This document shows, one piece after another, positions 36,601-48,600 of a stretch of DNA of 64,000 nucleotides (position 1 is its first letter; each line of letters opens with the position of its first letter). The DNA comes from Chamaecyparis obtusa (taxonomy: Eukaryota; Streptophyta; Pinopsida; Cupressales; Cupressaceae): assembly GCA_027943335.1 (NCBI GenBank), contig BSBK01006749.1:186001-250000 (forward strand), given 5' to 3'. The notes below the pieces were generated by a model. That model was not told where the DNA came from, searched no databases, and worked only from the letters and a program-made list of their open reading frames with translations. Made by a program: the position numbers and the translations under genes.

Positions 36601-39600
36601 TACTTGGTTGAGCTAGCTGCTTAGGTGCCTACTTGTCACGAGTTGGGTGCTTAGGTGCCTACTTGTCATGAGCTAGCTGCCTGCCTATTTGTCTACTTGT
36701 CATCATCAGATTATAACCTTTGCTAAGTCAGCTGTTGACTCTTCAAATTTGGATGAATTAGTAATTTGTGTTGTGAGTACGATAGTGGTTGGGAGTGTTT
36801 TATATATATTGTGCCGTGTGTCCTCATTCTTATGGAGAGCTGCTTGCATTTTATAGTGTCGTGTATTCTTTGAAGACAAATATGTGGAGTTTTATTTATT
36901 CTATATTTGTGGTGGACAGCTGGCGATTCTTTCTTGGCAGAAATATAATGGAAATCACTTTAGAATTGTCTCCATTCTATTAAAGACAAAAGTGATGGAG
37001 TTGTCAGTGATTCTATTTCCAGGTCTCACGACACTTGGCTGGAGTTTCAAACAAAGCTTTTAAAATGCTAAGAATAAATGGTATGAGTCGTGTTAAATAA
37101 AGAAAACTGATGCATGGTCAAAAAGGGGTGTGCGTTAAGATATCATGGATGATTTCAGAATTATGTGGAGGCTGTCAGATTTTTGTAACGCTTCTAGTAA
37201 TGTGGCTTCAGATGTATACATGCTTCTATCGTGAAGACTATTCTTAGATGGGTGTTGTGATTTTTTTTTTAAGACTAGAACAAGAGATTGAAGTCTGAAT
37301 GAATTCTGGAAGTGTCGTCTTTCTTTTAAAATATTCTGGAGTTATTATTTGTGCGGGGCTTTTGGACATCTTTTCTTTAACAAGTTTGTTTTCTTGAGAT
37401 AGGTAACTTATTATGAAGGGGGTGCATGTATAAGTTGAAGTGCAAATAATATACATAAGTGTGAAACAAAAGGAGAATCTGTCAAAGTACTGTGTTCTCT
37501 CAGGGTTTGATTTTTAGTTTGTTGATTGTGTTATCATTGAGGCTTTCTTGAGAAAATCATGTTGAACTAAATCTGTAAATGATGTGTACTTTTTGTAAGC
37601 TTAACTGGGAGAATTCATAGCTATGTATGAGTTGAACATATTCTCAATATTTAGTCATCTTGTTTGAATAGGTTGGTGCCCTTTTGTAAGGAGTTCTAAG
37701 TTGGTGCTTCCTTTCAGTGAGTTGCAGCTCACTTTTGTATTGGGTTGGAGCCCACATTTTTTTTTTATTAGTGATACTGTGGTTTTTTAACCTGTTGGGT
37801 TTTCCACGAGATAAAATGTGTGTCTCTGTATTTTCTGCATCTTGTTCTAATATTTTAATTTAAGAAGTTAAATTCGTTAAAACACTGATTCACCCCCTCC
37901 CCCTCTCAGTGTTTTTCTGATTGCCTTTCATCAATAGCCCGCCACAACTCCCTATTAAGAAGAAATATTGTCTTCTTTTATTTCTGTGCCTTAAAGTAGA
38001 TCTGGTTAAAGCTTTCACTGCAAGCTATTGCTGTCATATTCATGGAAATTGTTTTATAGTTGAAGAATTTAAACCTGAACCCCTTGAACTGGTTCCAGCA
38101 TGTCTCCCATTATTACTTCTTGAATTAAAGTTTTCAGAATCCGCTTTTCTTTGCCTTTCATTTATATTCATTAAGTTTCTTGAGAAACCACAGAACTTAC
38201 TTAAGTTTGAATGTAGCAATATAAAGTCTGTGATGGAATGACATTATGGAAGCCTATACACACGAAAATATAGAGAGTTTCTAGAACTTTGTGAAATAAT
38301 ATAGTTCCAAGATTTTAATACGATAAACACCAAACCCTTACGATGTACACAAAGATACTACAAAGTCACTTAAGCATGATTTCTTTTGAACATATCTTAA
38401 TTTTGATAAACTATTCATAGCTGAAGAGGGATAGAGCATAATAAGATTAACACATGCCTGGAAGAGTGTGTTCAAGACCGGGTAGCTTGCCAGCTGAAAC
38501 TCTTCTTTCTGCCATATTTCCTTTCCAAGCTAAAATACGTCTATTCCTTCCGCCCTCTGCAGAATTGGCAGCCAAAGAGCTGTTATCAATGGTGAAAGGA
38601 AAAGATAAAAGCTCAGAAAAATGGTCATACTTTTTCAATGCACCAAGCAAGGGCTTCTGATTTTGTTTGTATTCGTATATCCCCAAAACTAAGAATCAAA
38701 TTTCATTTTAAAAACCGCTTTTACCAAATTATATTTCATATTAGATTTGAGTGTGTTTCATTTCAGCTAGAGGCGGTTCTTCTCCATTTGCTCAACATTT
38801 ATTACATTATGCTAGTTTGAAGATATACTCAAATGAGTTATTCCAAAGGTTTCCGACCACCTAATTCCATGGCGTGGTTTTTAGAAAGATCCCACTCAAA
38901 TTATGATTTCATTACTCAAATCAAATTCACATGAGCACTCAATGAAATTCAAATTCTATAAAAAGATTAAGGAATATATATTTAGTTGCTACCACAAGGT
39001 TTATAATAAAATGTTAATTATATATGTACACTTAGTACGTATATATATATATATATATATATATGTAGTTGTGTATCGTATTACTGCGGTCCACACCTAT
39101 ATACATATATATACATATTACGTATACTACACTATATATATATATACATATATAAAGGTAAGAAATTAAGAATATATGTTTAGAATCATTAAACGATATT
39201 ACCGATAAATTAACACCTTAAATCCTACTAAGGATCTAGGCTAATCAAAGGTTTAGGTCCAAGACGTAGTATCCTAACTACAAAAATATTATCAACTGCT
39301 CTAGTTGACGAAGTGACCAAACTAGGAACCTAGTCCAAACCTTAACTTCCTAGGCTTGCATCAACTTCAACCTAGCCAATACTCAGATAGCTCAAAGCTC
39401 ATGATCATGTTTGCATCCCATATCTGGCGATAGTTTCCATCCTTCCTTGGAGGACGATCATCTCCAACAACCACACAGTCAAGAAATGTATAATTAGTTC
39501 ATAATCATTGTCTCGTTCATAATACATGTGCAATAACTCAATTGCAACTCAAGATTAAGAACATAACATAATATCATTTCATTTATACAGTTTGAACCAG

Positions 39601-42600
39601 TGTTTTGATAAAGTACATGAAATATGAACATCTATGGTAACAAACCAAAACAAACACTGTCTCGATGAAATACATGGAATATAAACATCTATGATATCAA
39701 ACAAAGAACATAATAGAGATACAGTAAACAAGAGGGATGTGACATCACAAGAATAAACAACACAATTGTTTCTCCAAAGCAGTGACAAGAACAAACAACA
39801 CAAACGCTTCTCCAAACACTTCAAAATACGAACAGTGCAATCAGTTCTTTTAGGCCTACACAAACCCATGGAATAGATGCTAATTCAAACCACTCTGAAA
39901 ATAGCAATAGAACTCCATTTGGATCAGCACCTATAAGAACACAGCCCACATTCTTACTTAGAGATGAGCAGTCAAAAGAAGAAGAACCAAACATGGCAGC
40001 AAATTACTTTTAATGAATGTATAGATGTATGCTCAAGACTTGATCCAGACTTTAGAAGATAAATTCCATTTAGAGAACATTATAATGCAAGATCAAGAAA
40101 TATCTCAAGAGGAGAAAATAGACAACCTTACAAAGATTTGCAGAAAAAATTAAGATGACTCTCCCCATTTTTGATGGCTCAGGGAAGGTCACTGCATGAC
40201 CATGGGTCCAGATGGAAGACGATTCCATTAAATTTGCCATTCTTCACTTAGAGGAACAACACATGATGGTGGCATCATGGGCTAGTTACACAAGGGCATC
40301 CTCTAATTATAACATATACCGACTTCACAGAAAGACTCATAGAAAGGTTTAATAGAAAACACCTAAAGAAACATTTTAAGGATTTAACATAACTAAGGTA
40401 ACAAGGTACGATAGAAGAATATGTAGCAGAATTTCAAAGAATCTTGGTTATGGTGCCAGATATTACTGAAAAAGGACTCAATTTTTTTATCTATCGAGGG
40501 ACTTTCAAAATCACTTAGGGGATTGGTTTAAGCTTTTGCACCATCTTCTCTATAAGATGCTATTTGAAGGGCTTTGAATATGGCACCTAAAAATAAGACT
40601 TGTCTGTAATGTTCCCTTTCTAAAATAGGATTTAATAATAAAGAATAATAAAAAGAACATAAATAAAATTAAAATTAAAATTTAATTAAGTTTAATGAAT
40701 GGTCAAAATGCATGAAATGAAAAGATGTGGCACCCTCAAACATGAGATATAAAAGGGAATTTAATTTGGAAGGGGACAAGGAGAAAAGAAGAAATAAGAG
40801 AGCATGGGAACTAAGGAAGGAGTAATGGAAGAAGATTGAAATGGGAGGAATTAATGAAAAGGGATAGTTATGAAAGGTTGTGACTCTCCCATCATAAAGA
40901 GGAGGGAAAGTCATTTGTTGAAGGCATGGAAGAGGGGATCATCATAAGGAAGGTAATCATAGTAAGTTTTGTTCTGAGATATAAGACAGTTCTGATCTGC
41001 ATAAAGGGAGCATAGGGATTAATGAAGGATTAATGAAAGAAGTAGTAACCTCCAAAGGGGCAACAATGGTGGAGGGTTGTGTCCTTTTTGAAGGGTGGTA
41101 ATTGTGAAAGGGTGTGACCGTTAAAAAGGGCGGACATGGTGAAGACGTGTGACCCTTCCTCACAAAAGATATAAAGGGGGAAGAAGGGTCAGTTGCCAGA
41201 TTCGCCTGTACAGGCTTGGATCCAGGTCCTATCCGAGTCCAGATTCGCGTTGGATCCGTGACGGATCCGGGCAGGGTCCTTGCAAAAGCCTATGGATCCG
41301 TCCGGATCCGTGGCTCCACAGGCTTTTGCAAGGACCTTGCTCGGCTCGCGGATCCGGACGGATCCATAGGCTTTTGCAAGGACCCTGCCCGGATCCGTCA
41401 CGGACCTGGGGGGATCTAGCACGAATCCTTGAGGATCCCGTGCGGATCCATGCGAATCCCTAGGGACCCGCGACCTATGAAGGCATAAAGCACTTAATAT
41501 GTCTATTTTTTAATTTTTTTTCATCTAACCCTAAATTGGCAAGAGGATTTATACAAATATAACATTTAAGCATAAGTTTGATTTATTTAATTTCTTATAC
41601 TTTAATTTATATTTGTATAAATACAAGCTAAATACATTCCAGGATTTTGAGATAGGTTTCAGCTTCATAGGAGTTAAGATGCAAATTCTAGATTCGAAAA
41701 ATTCTAGACTTAGCCAAATTTCAGGATTCAGCAAGCCTTTAGCAGGGTTACCTTCCACAATCCATCATGGCTTTCTAAGGTCAAACTGAAGCTGGAAAAA
41801 AGGATTTTCAAAGGGTTTTAACTCGTTTTATCACAAATCACTTGGTTTCGACCCCATCTCTATGACAAACTTAACTTAGCTCTCGCCCAAATCCCAGTCA
41901 GACATGACTTTCCAATAGGCCAAAATCACTCAAACCTCATTTGCCGGACCTAGGGACTTGAAAACAACCACCAACAAAAACTACCTAAGACCTAGTTATG
42001 AAGACTTTGACATTTGGCATTGATCAATGATCAAGCATCATAGATTCATAGTATGAAATAATTTAGTTTTAGAATTATGTATATTTCTCTTATATTTTTG
42101 GATATATAATGCATATATATATATATTTTTATATATATATATATACTCACGAATCCTTACGAATCCAAAACGGGAAAAAAAAATTCACGAATCCACGAAC
42201 CGGATTCTCGAACCCGAATCCATCCCCGAACCCGAATCGGCAACTAATGTCAATAGGGAATGGAGGAATCGAGACATGAGAAAGATGTACATATCATTTG
42301 TGCTCATCAAAGGGAATAAAATATATTATATCACTGGCAAGCATCGTGTGACAACAAATCTATGTGCTGAACTTATTTATGAGTTACATACTGATTTACA
42401 TAATATTATATTTGAATAAGGAATCCTTATATGGTCTAATATATATATTATATATATCTGTTAATAATAGTGAAATCAGAATTATATATCAGTTTTGTTA
42501 TATATATATATATATATTTGAAATACATAAGATAATAATGTATACATAGCTTATTCCCGAATCACTCACTAATACCATTAAGAGGATAGGTTGGTTTTGT

Positions 42601-45600
42601 CAGGTAGAGATGAAGTAAAACCTCGCAATGTAGGAGGAAAATCCCAAGATGGGTAAGGACATGTATTTCCAATGCCTTGAGGGAAAAAGTCCCAAGATGG
42701 GTATGAATGTGCATTCCCAATACATTGAGGGAGCCTACTTGTAGATTGATGTCTGAGTGCCCTAAGGACAAATAAATCCCCATCCTTCTTAGGGTTGATG
42801 TTTAGGAGAGAAGTAAGGAATTGGGGCTTAAGTATATATTATGAACGAGTGATTGTTTCTTAATTTAATCTGATTTAAATGCATATTGATGTATGCTAAT
42901 CTTTGGGAATTGGCAGCCTCCTAGTAGGGAACGTTACAAATAGTCATCTCCAAACTCAATCCAAACCCTAGTTGGGAATTTTAGGGTAAATCAAGTATAG
43001 TCCTAGTTGGGGACATTACACTATCCTACGAATATTCCATCAAGGTTGCATAAGCAACCCTTTTACAAGGATAATTTCCAACCAAAGGCATTACTTGCTC
43101 AATTCAACAAGGTGGAAGAATACAAGAACAAGCTTCAAAGGAAGAAATTGTGTTTTAAATGTAGGGAATCATGGGACCTGGTTAATAGATGTTTAGAGAA
43201 GGGACAAGTATGCAACATAGAAGCAATGACAAAGGAAGAATCAAAGGAGGAAGAACTTGAACCTAAATGGAAGAAGAGGAAACAAGAAGTAAAGTTAACA
43301 AGGGGACTTTTAGGGGCACCCAAATATCTCACTTTTAGAATTTGTAGTATTTTACAAGGTAATAAGGTGATTGTCTTAGTTGATAGCAGTGGTACGCATA
43401 ACTTCATTGATAAAGTTCTAGTGATGAGGATGAAATTAAAGGCTTTAAACTTTGAGGGTTTCAAGGTAGTTATGGAGGACATACTCACTATCCCTTGTAC
43501 TACATAAATAATTCAACAGCTAGACATCACTTTGGGGAGACACCAAATATGTGAAGATTTCTATATGGTAAGCATGGGTGATGCAAATGGGGTTTTGGGC
43601 ATTCAATGTTTACATTCTTGAGGTAGATATTATCAAACTTTTCAAATCTTGGAATTATTTTTCCAACATAATGGCAAGGAAGTAATTTTACAAGGTGCAT
43701 CAGATGGATCTCCAAGGGTTGTGACATCCAGAAGGATTGAGAGAGCATTTAGACATCGACAAGTAGAATGGGCAACATATTGCATGATCATTGATAGATT
43801 TATTCCCAAAGAAGGGAAGACCACTTATTGATATCCAATTTATGCTAGACAAACATAGTAGGGTTTTCAACAATATTCCACTTGGATTACCTCCTAAGAG
43901 GGGTTTTGAACACACCATTGAACCTGAAGTAGGAGCAAAACCAGTCATTACCTCATCTTACCACCACTCAAAGAGCTAGAAGGAAGAGATTGAGAAAACA
44001 ATTAAGGAATTGATTTGTATGGGGCATATGCAGCCTAGCTCTAGCCCTTTTGCTTCTTCAGAAGTATTGGTAAAGGAGAAAGATGGTACTATAAGGATGA
44101 GTGTGGATTATGGGACACTTAATTAAAAAACAATCAAGAAACCACTATCCCATCTTTATGGTTGATGAATTAATTGATGAACTCCATGGTGCAAATATTT
44201 CTCTAAGATTGATTTGTGTTTCAGATACCACCAAATAAGAATGAGAGTATTGTAACGTACAACCATGTTTTTTTTTTTTGAAATGTTTTACAATATAATT
44301 CATTACAAAGATCATGTATTTTTTTTTATCATACTGCTGTCATAGTTTTTGTTAGATCACTGTTCAATAACAAGGCTGCAATGGCAAGTTTTTGGATATA
44401 TTCCCTTCAAAACAGAGATAAACTAAGTTACCGATCCGGATGCAGATGCGGGTGCGATAATCCGATACGTGGATGCATGAATCTTTTTTTAGGAGTTTTG
44501 GGTGTGTTTGGATGTGTTTATATATATATTATATATTATAAATTTATAATATATTATTTAATATTTATATTATAAATTAACAATTATCTGCTACCACCAA
44601 AAAAATCCTGCTAAAAACATAAGTGATCGCTGAAAAAATACTGGAGTCTAACGCAGGGACTTGGCGCCAAAAACAGACAAAAAAATAGATGATTGTGGGG
44701 TTTGTAAAAAAATCAAAAAAATCGCTGGCGCCGGCTCTCAGAAAAAGACAAAATGATGCTGACTGGGTGCAGAAAAATCGGGCACGGGTGTTGGCTGTCC
44801 AGAAAGAAATTGTGTGGCGAGCTGGACTGGAAGTCGGAGGTTATATTCAGACGAATTTACGCATCCTGTCTGCTTCCAAAGTGGATCCGCATCCGAATCT
44901 GCATCCAGATGCATCCGCCTCCACCTCTGGCCCTAGACTGAGCACATCGGTAACTAAGGAGATAAACATTACATATTAAGTATAAATTCAATTTAACTTT
45001 ACAATAGCTCAGTGAGGAGATTGAAATCAAAGTACTAAAAGATTGAATTTTACAGTAATAACTAATAACCAACATACCTGTTAGAAGCCTGCTATAGGCT
45101 CTACTACAGCAATGTGGTTCCTGAAATCAGCTGCAACCTTTGTCCTGAAAACTCATCCAAATGGGCTCCCAACAGAAATACACTTCCACCCAGATATTAA
45201 ACGTCAGCAATGAATAATCTGGGTTGGTGCCCTTTTTGTTAATGAAAGCTATTGTGTGCCGTGGTTTTTTACTCAAAAGGGTTTTCCACGTGAAATTCTG
45301 TGTTTGCTTCTTCAAGTTTGCTCTTTCTATGTTTTATGTGGTTACATGTTTTTAAAAGTACCCCCCACCCCCCTCTTAGTATTTTTTGTGTGCTCTTCAG
45401 GATTGACCCTTGACTGCGCACAATGGAATTTGAAATGATAAGATGACATTTCCACTGTCAGCTTCTGGTGGAGCATGGACATAATTATATATAGAGGTGG
45501 GAAGTATGTTTCTTAAAAAGGGAAGGAAAAGAGTGTTGTATTGATCGAAATAGAGGAAGATTTTGCTAGTTCATTGTTGTAATTGGAGGCTTCACAATTG

Positions 45601-48600
45601 TATCAGTATGCAATATGCATGTATTGGAGCAAAGGGCAGATTGCATCCATATCAACTCATTGTATTTGCCTAATAATCTTTTAATATTATTATGGAATAA
45701 GTGCATTAACCACTACCAAAGCTGGCTTTTCCCTCATTGAGGGTTTCCATGGTATAAGAAATTTGAGTTTATTGTGTTGAATTCTTTAATTTCCAGTATG
45801 TTATTTTCCTATTTTGCAACAACATTCATCTCTCTTAAAAGCTACCATTTGATAAATCAAGTAGAACAGTAATAAATCAATTTTTGATTGTTTAATTCTT
45901 CTACGAGTTGAGATTCTATGGACTGTTTTGGCATCAGAGCATTTTTTATCTTTCAGCAATTTGTGGAAGTGAGTTTTTGTAGGACAGTTACTAGATCACA
46001 AAAAGACAAGGAGCTACTGCCTTGCAATCCAGATAGCTCCGCTTTAAGGTATAGTAAAGAGGTGAAAATGGAGAACTTTGAATGTCTGTACAATAGATTG
46101 ATGTCCCTTGAGAGTAACATGGATAAAAAAAATAGAAATGGTTGAGGCAATAAAAAGAACATCTGAACCAACTTGAAACCCATTTTGTCAGGACTATTCG
46201 AGTTATCAATATGAAATACCATTGGGCTATGGTAGCTTGCATGTGTAAATGTCTCCATGTATGTGTGAACCGCACTTATATGTATTGTAGGTTAGATCTG
46301 TAATGGGTCAGGTTACACTTACGTAACTTATTGTGAGTGTATAAATGGAGGCAATTCCTACTGCCTCTCAATGATTGTGTATCACTTCATTCCATTTTAT
46401 AATAGTGGTATTATTCTTGGCCCCTTCACCGCTACATATTGATGGTCTCTCCTTTCCTGTGGATTTTTATTGTTTCTTTGATTGTGGGTCTGTGAAATTA
46501 ATCTTGTGAAATAAATATTTGTTCTAACTGTCAAATGCTGATGATAATACATGTGTGGTTTGGGCAAAATTTTCATGGAATAAACTATATATGCACTGAC
46601 ATCTAGAAAACTATGGAATGACTTATGGTAACATTGTTGGATCCACAGTATGACAGTAACATTTGATGGAACAAATATTTTTGCCTTCAGTATAATCACA
46701 TAATCTCAAAATGTTATTATGATTCACCAATGATTTCTAGCTTGTTTATAAAGGGTTATGGCTTTACCTATTGCTATCATTCTATGGGTAAAGCTGAAAT
46801 GAGTTAAGCTTTCTTGTTGGGATATTTGCAATATATTGTCTCACAGAATGATAATAATACAAAGCGCATAACTCTTGTTTTTATATGAAGCACTGTGGCT
46901 TAATGCTACCAGCACCATCCCTTTCTTGTTTATGCTGAGATGTGGGGCTCGGGCATCACATTTATACTATGTTAGAATTAGATACTAAATGTTTGTCAGT
47001 ATTACATTTATTGTCAAAGGATACAGCTTCGTCCAACCAGGAATACTTTTCCCTTCTGGATGTTGAGATATGTTTTAACTTTTTATGGGGCTCTGGCATC
47101 CAACTAAATATGCAAATCTTTACTTTGCAGATAAGCCTATTTTTATATGATAGTTGGAATTTTATCTTATATTGTTTGGCAAGACAGAGCTTCTTACTTT
47201 TTACTCTACATGTATCTGAATGTTCACTTTTGTGCTGCAGGGTAAAGAAGAGGCAAGTAACCTAAGAAAAACTGAGAGGGAAAATCGAATAAGGTATTCC
47301 TATGTATGTGTTTCATATAGGACATAGACCTAGCCTAACTTTTCTTTGGTATATTTGTTATTCCCAAACTTCAAGAACACTTATATAGAATAATAAGTTT
47401 GGTTCTTTTATCAAAAATTATCTGATCAGCCCACTTGTGAATCTAATGTTATCTCTGCCCGTGTGTTCTCAAGTCAAGTTTGCAACAAATTTGAAAGTTA
47501 AAAAATACATGGAGGTCTATGCATGGTACCCTGTAACATGGATAGCAGATTCATGGTTAGGTTTATCATGCAATTGACCTTCTGTTGGTTTTTCCTTAGC
47601 TGATGCATTTCAGTAGTTGCCACCTAGGTTTGATGCTATAACTAGGCATATGTGAATTACTATAATAAATTTTTGGGTAAATTTGATTTTATTCCTGCTG
47701 TATATTGCTGAAAGAATGGGCATTTTCAGGATCGCTCTCTTACTTTTTGGCTTTTGGTTGCTTCAGAGTAGCTGTAGAAGCAAAGAAAAGACGCAAACAG
47801 CAAGCAGCAAAGAAAGAGGAACTCCAACTGCAGCTGAAGGCAACTAACAAACCTGCAGGATTAAATGAAGAACATCAGCAGGAGATAGATAGCCAAGACA
47901 AATCTAGATCCAAAGAGAGTTCTGATCCCATGTCTGCTGAAGATCAGTTGAGTTTTGGGAGTGCAAAGAAAGATGGAATGCTTCCAGATAGCATTGTGAA
48001 CTTCCTTGCAGGCCGTGAGAAGTATGTACCAGCTATAAGTGCACATTTTTGTTCTTTTGATACATGATTTATTGAACAATACAGCTATTGAATGAGTGGG
48101 CTCAACTTTTTAATGCAACCTTAGAATTTAATTTACGTTCCTATTTGATTATTTTTTTCTTTATGGAACATTTTCTTTTTATAATTAGAATTAATCTGGA
48201 TTAAAGATGGGTTATATGGAATGTATACTTATCATGCTTATTTATTTGTTGCTATATAAATTGTTCCCTACACTGAACCTTGTTTTTGAAAGAAACTCAA
48301 CTTTCAACATGATTCTCTAGATTTTCCTTGTTTCTTATCATTACTGACATGGACAAGGAATTATGTATTTGTAATTTTGTATGGTACAATTAATCACTTT
48401 TCAACATCCAATCTAATCAAATAGTTTTTCCAAAGTATTCTTAGCTGTGGAACACCACGCTGGATGGTGAATATTAGTGTAAAAGATTGTTGAATATTAA
48501 AGTTTATTAAAATGCATTGTTGATAATAATTCAGTTTCTGTGTTACCACAATCGGGAATGAAATGGCTTGGATTTTGAACCAGAAAGGGTACCTATGGTG

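Larger units (their letters stand above)
26448..37930 (+). mobile_element. Ty1/copia retrotransposon C with duplicated gag domain
   Basis: LTRs at 26448-27954 and 36415-37930 begin TGTTGGATG and end CCTTTCA. The primer site TGGTATCAGAGC starts at 27957 and a polypurine tract AAAAAGGGGGAG precedes the 3' LTR. Flanking pentamers TTAAT and TCAAT are a one-mismatch target duplication. The coding order is gag, a second gag domain with coiled coil and two zinc knuckles, protease, integrase, reverse transcriptase, RNase H. Two younger insertions sit inside: a solo LTR (28605-29083) and element D (29882-32148). Confidence 0.92.
40605..43020 (+). mobile_element. Solo LTR G inside gypsy F
   Basis: The block starts TGTAATGTTCCC and ends GGGGACATTACA, inverted LTR-type ends. 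It lies between two halves of the F gag. A TATA box (GATATAAAG, about 41168-41176) supports a plus orientation. The flanks TTGTC and CTATC match at only three of five positions. Without the TIR element inside, it is about 1.36 kb. A second LTR-end-like motif GGGAACGTTACA near 42926 may reflect internal variation. Confidence 0.6.
40010..44250 (+). pseudogene. Truncated Ty3/gypsy element F (gag to partial reverse transcriptase)
   Basis: The gag core is at about 40150-40600, with pieces like [23 protein letters not shown] and many stops. After solo LTR G it resumes at about 43021 ([11 protein letters not shown]) with a degenerate zinc knuckle [14 protein letters not shown] lacking the usual His. 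A protease loop V-D-S-S-G-T-H-N-F lies near 43380. The first third of reverse transcriptase follows (43890-44245: [22 protein letters not shown]). The element ends abruptly after R-M-R-V; the rest of pol and the 3' LTR are absent. Confidence 0.75.

Noticed and set aside
41149..41463. 104-residue frame rich in R-I-R-V and D-P-G
   Set aside because: It is the translation of the GC-rich GGATCC repeats of TIR copy a; a similar frame exists on the other strand because of the inverted repeat.
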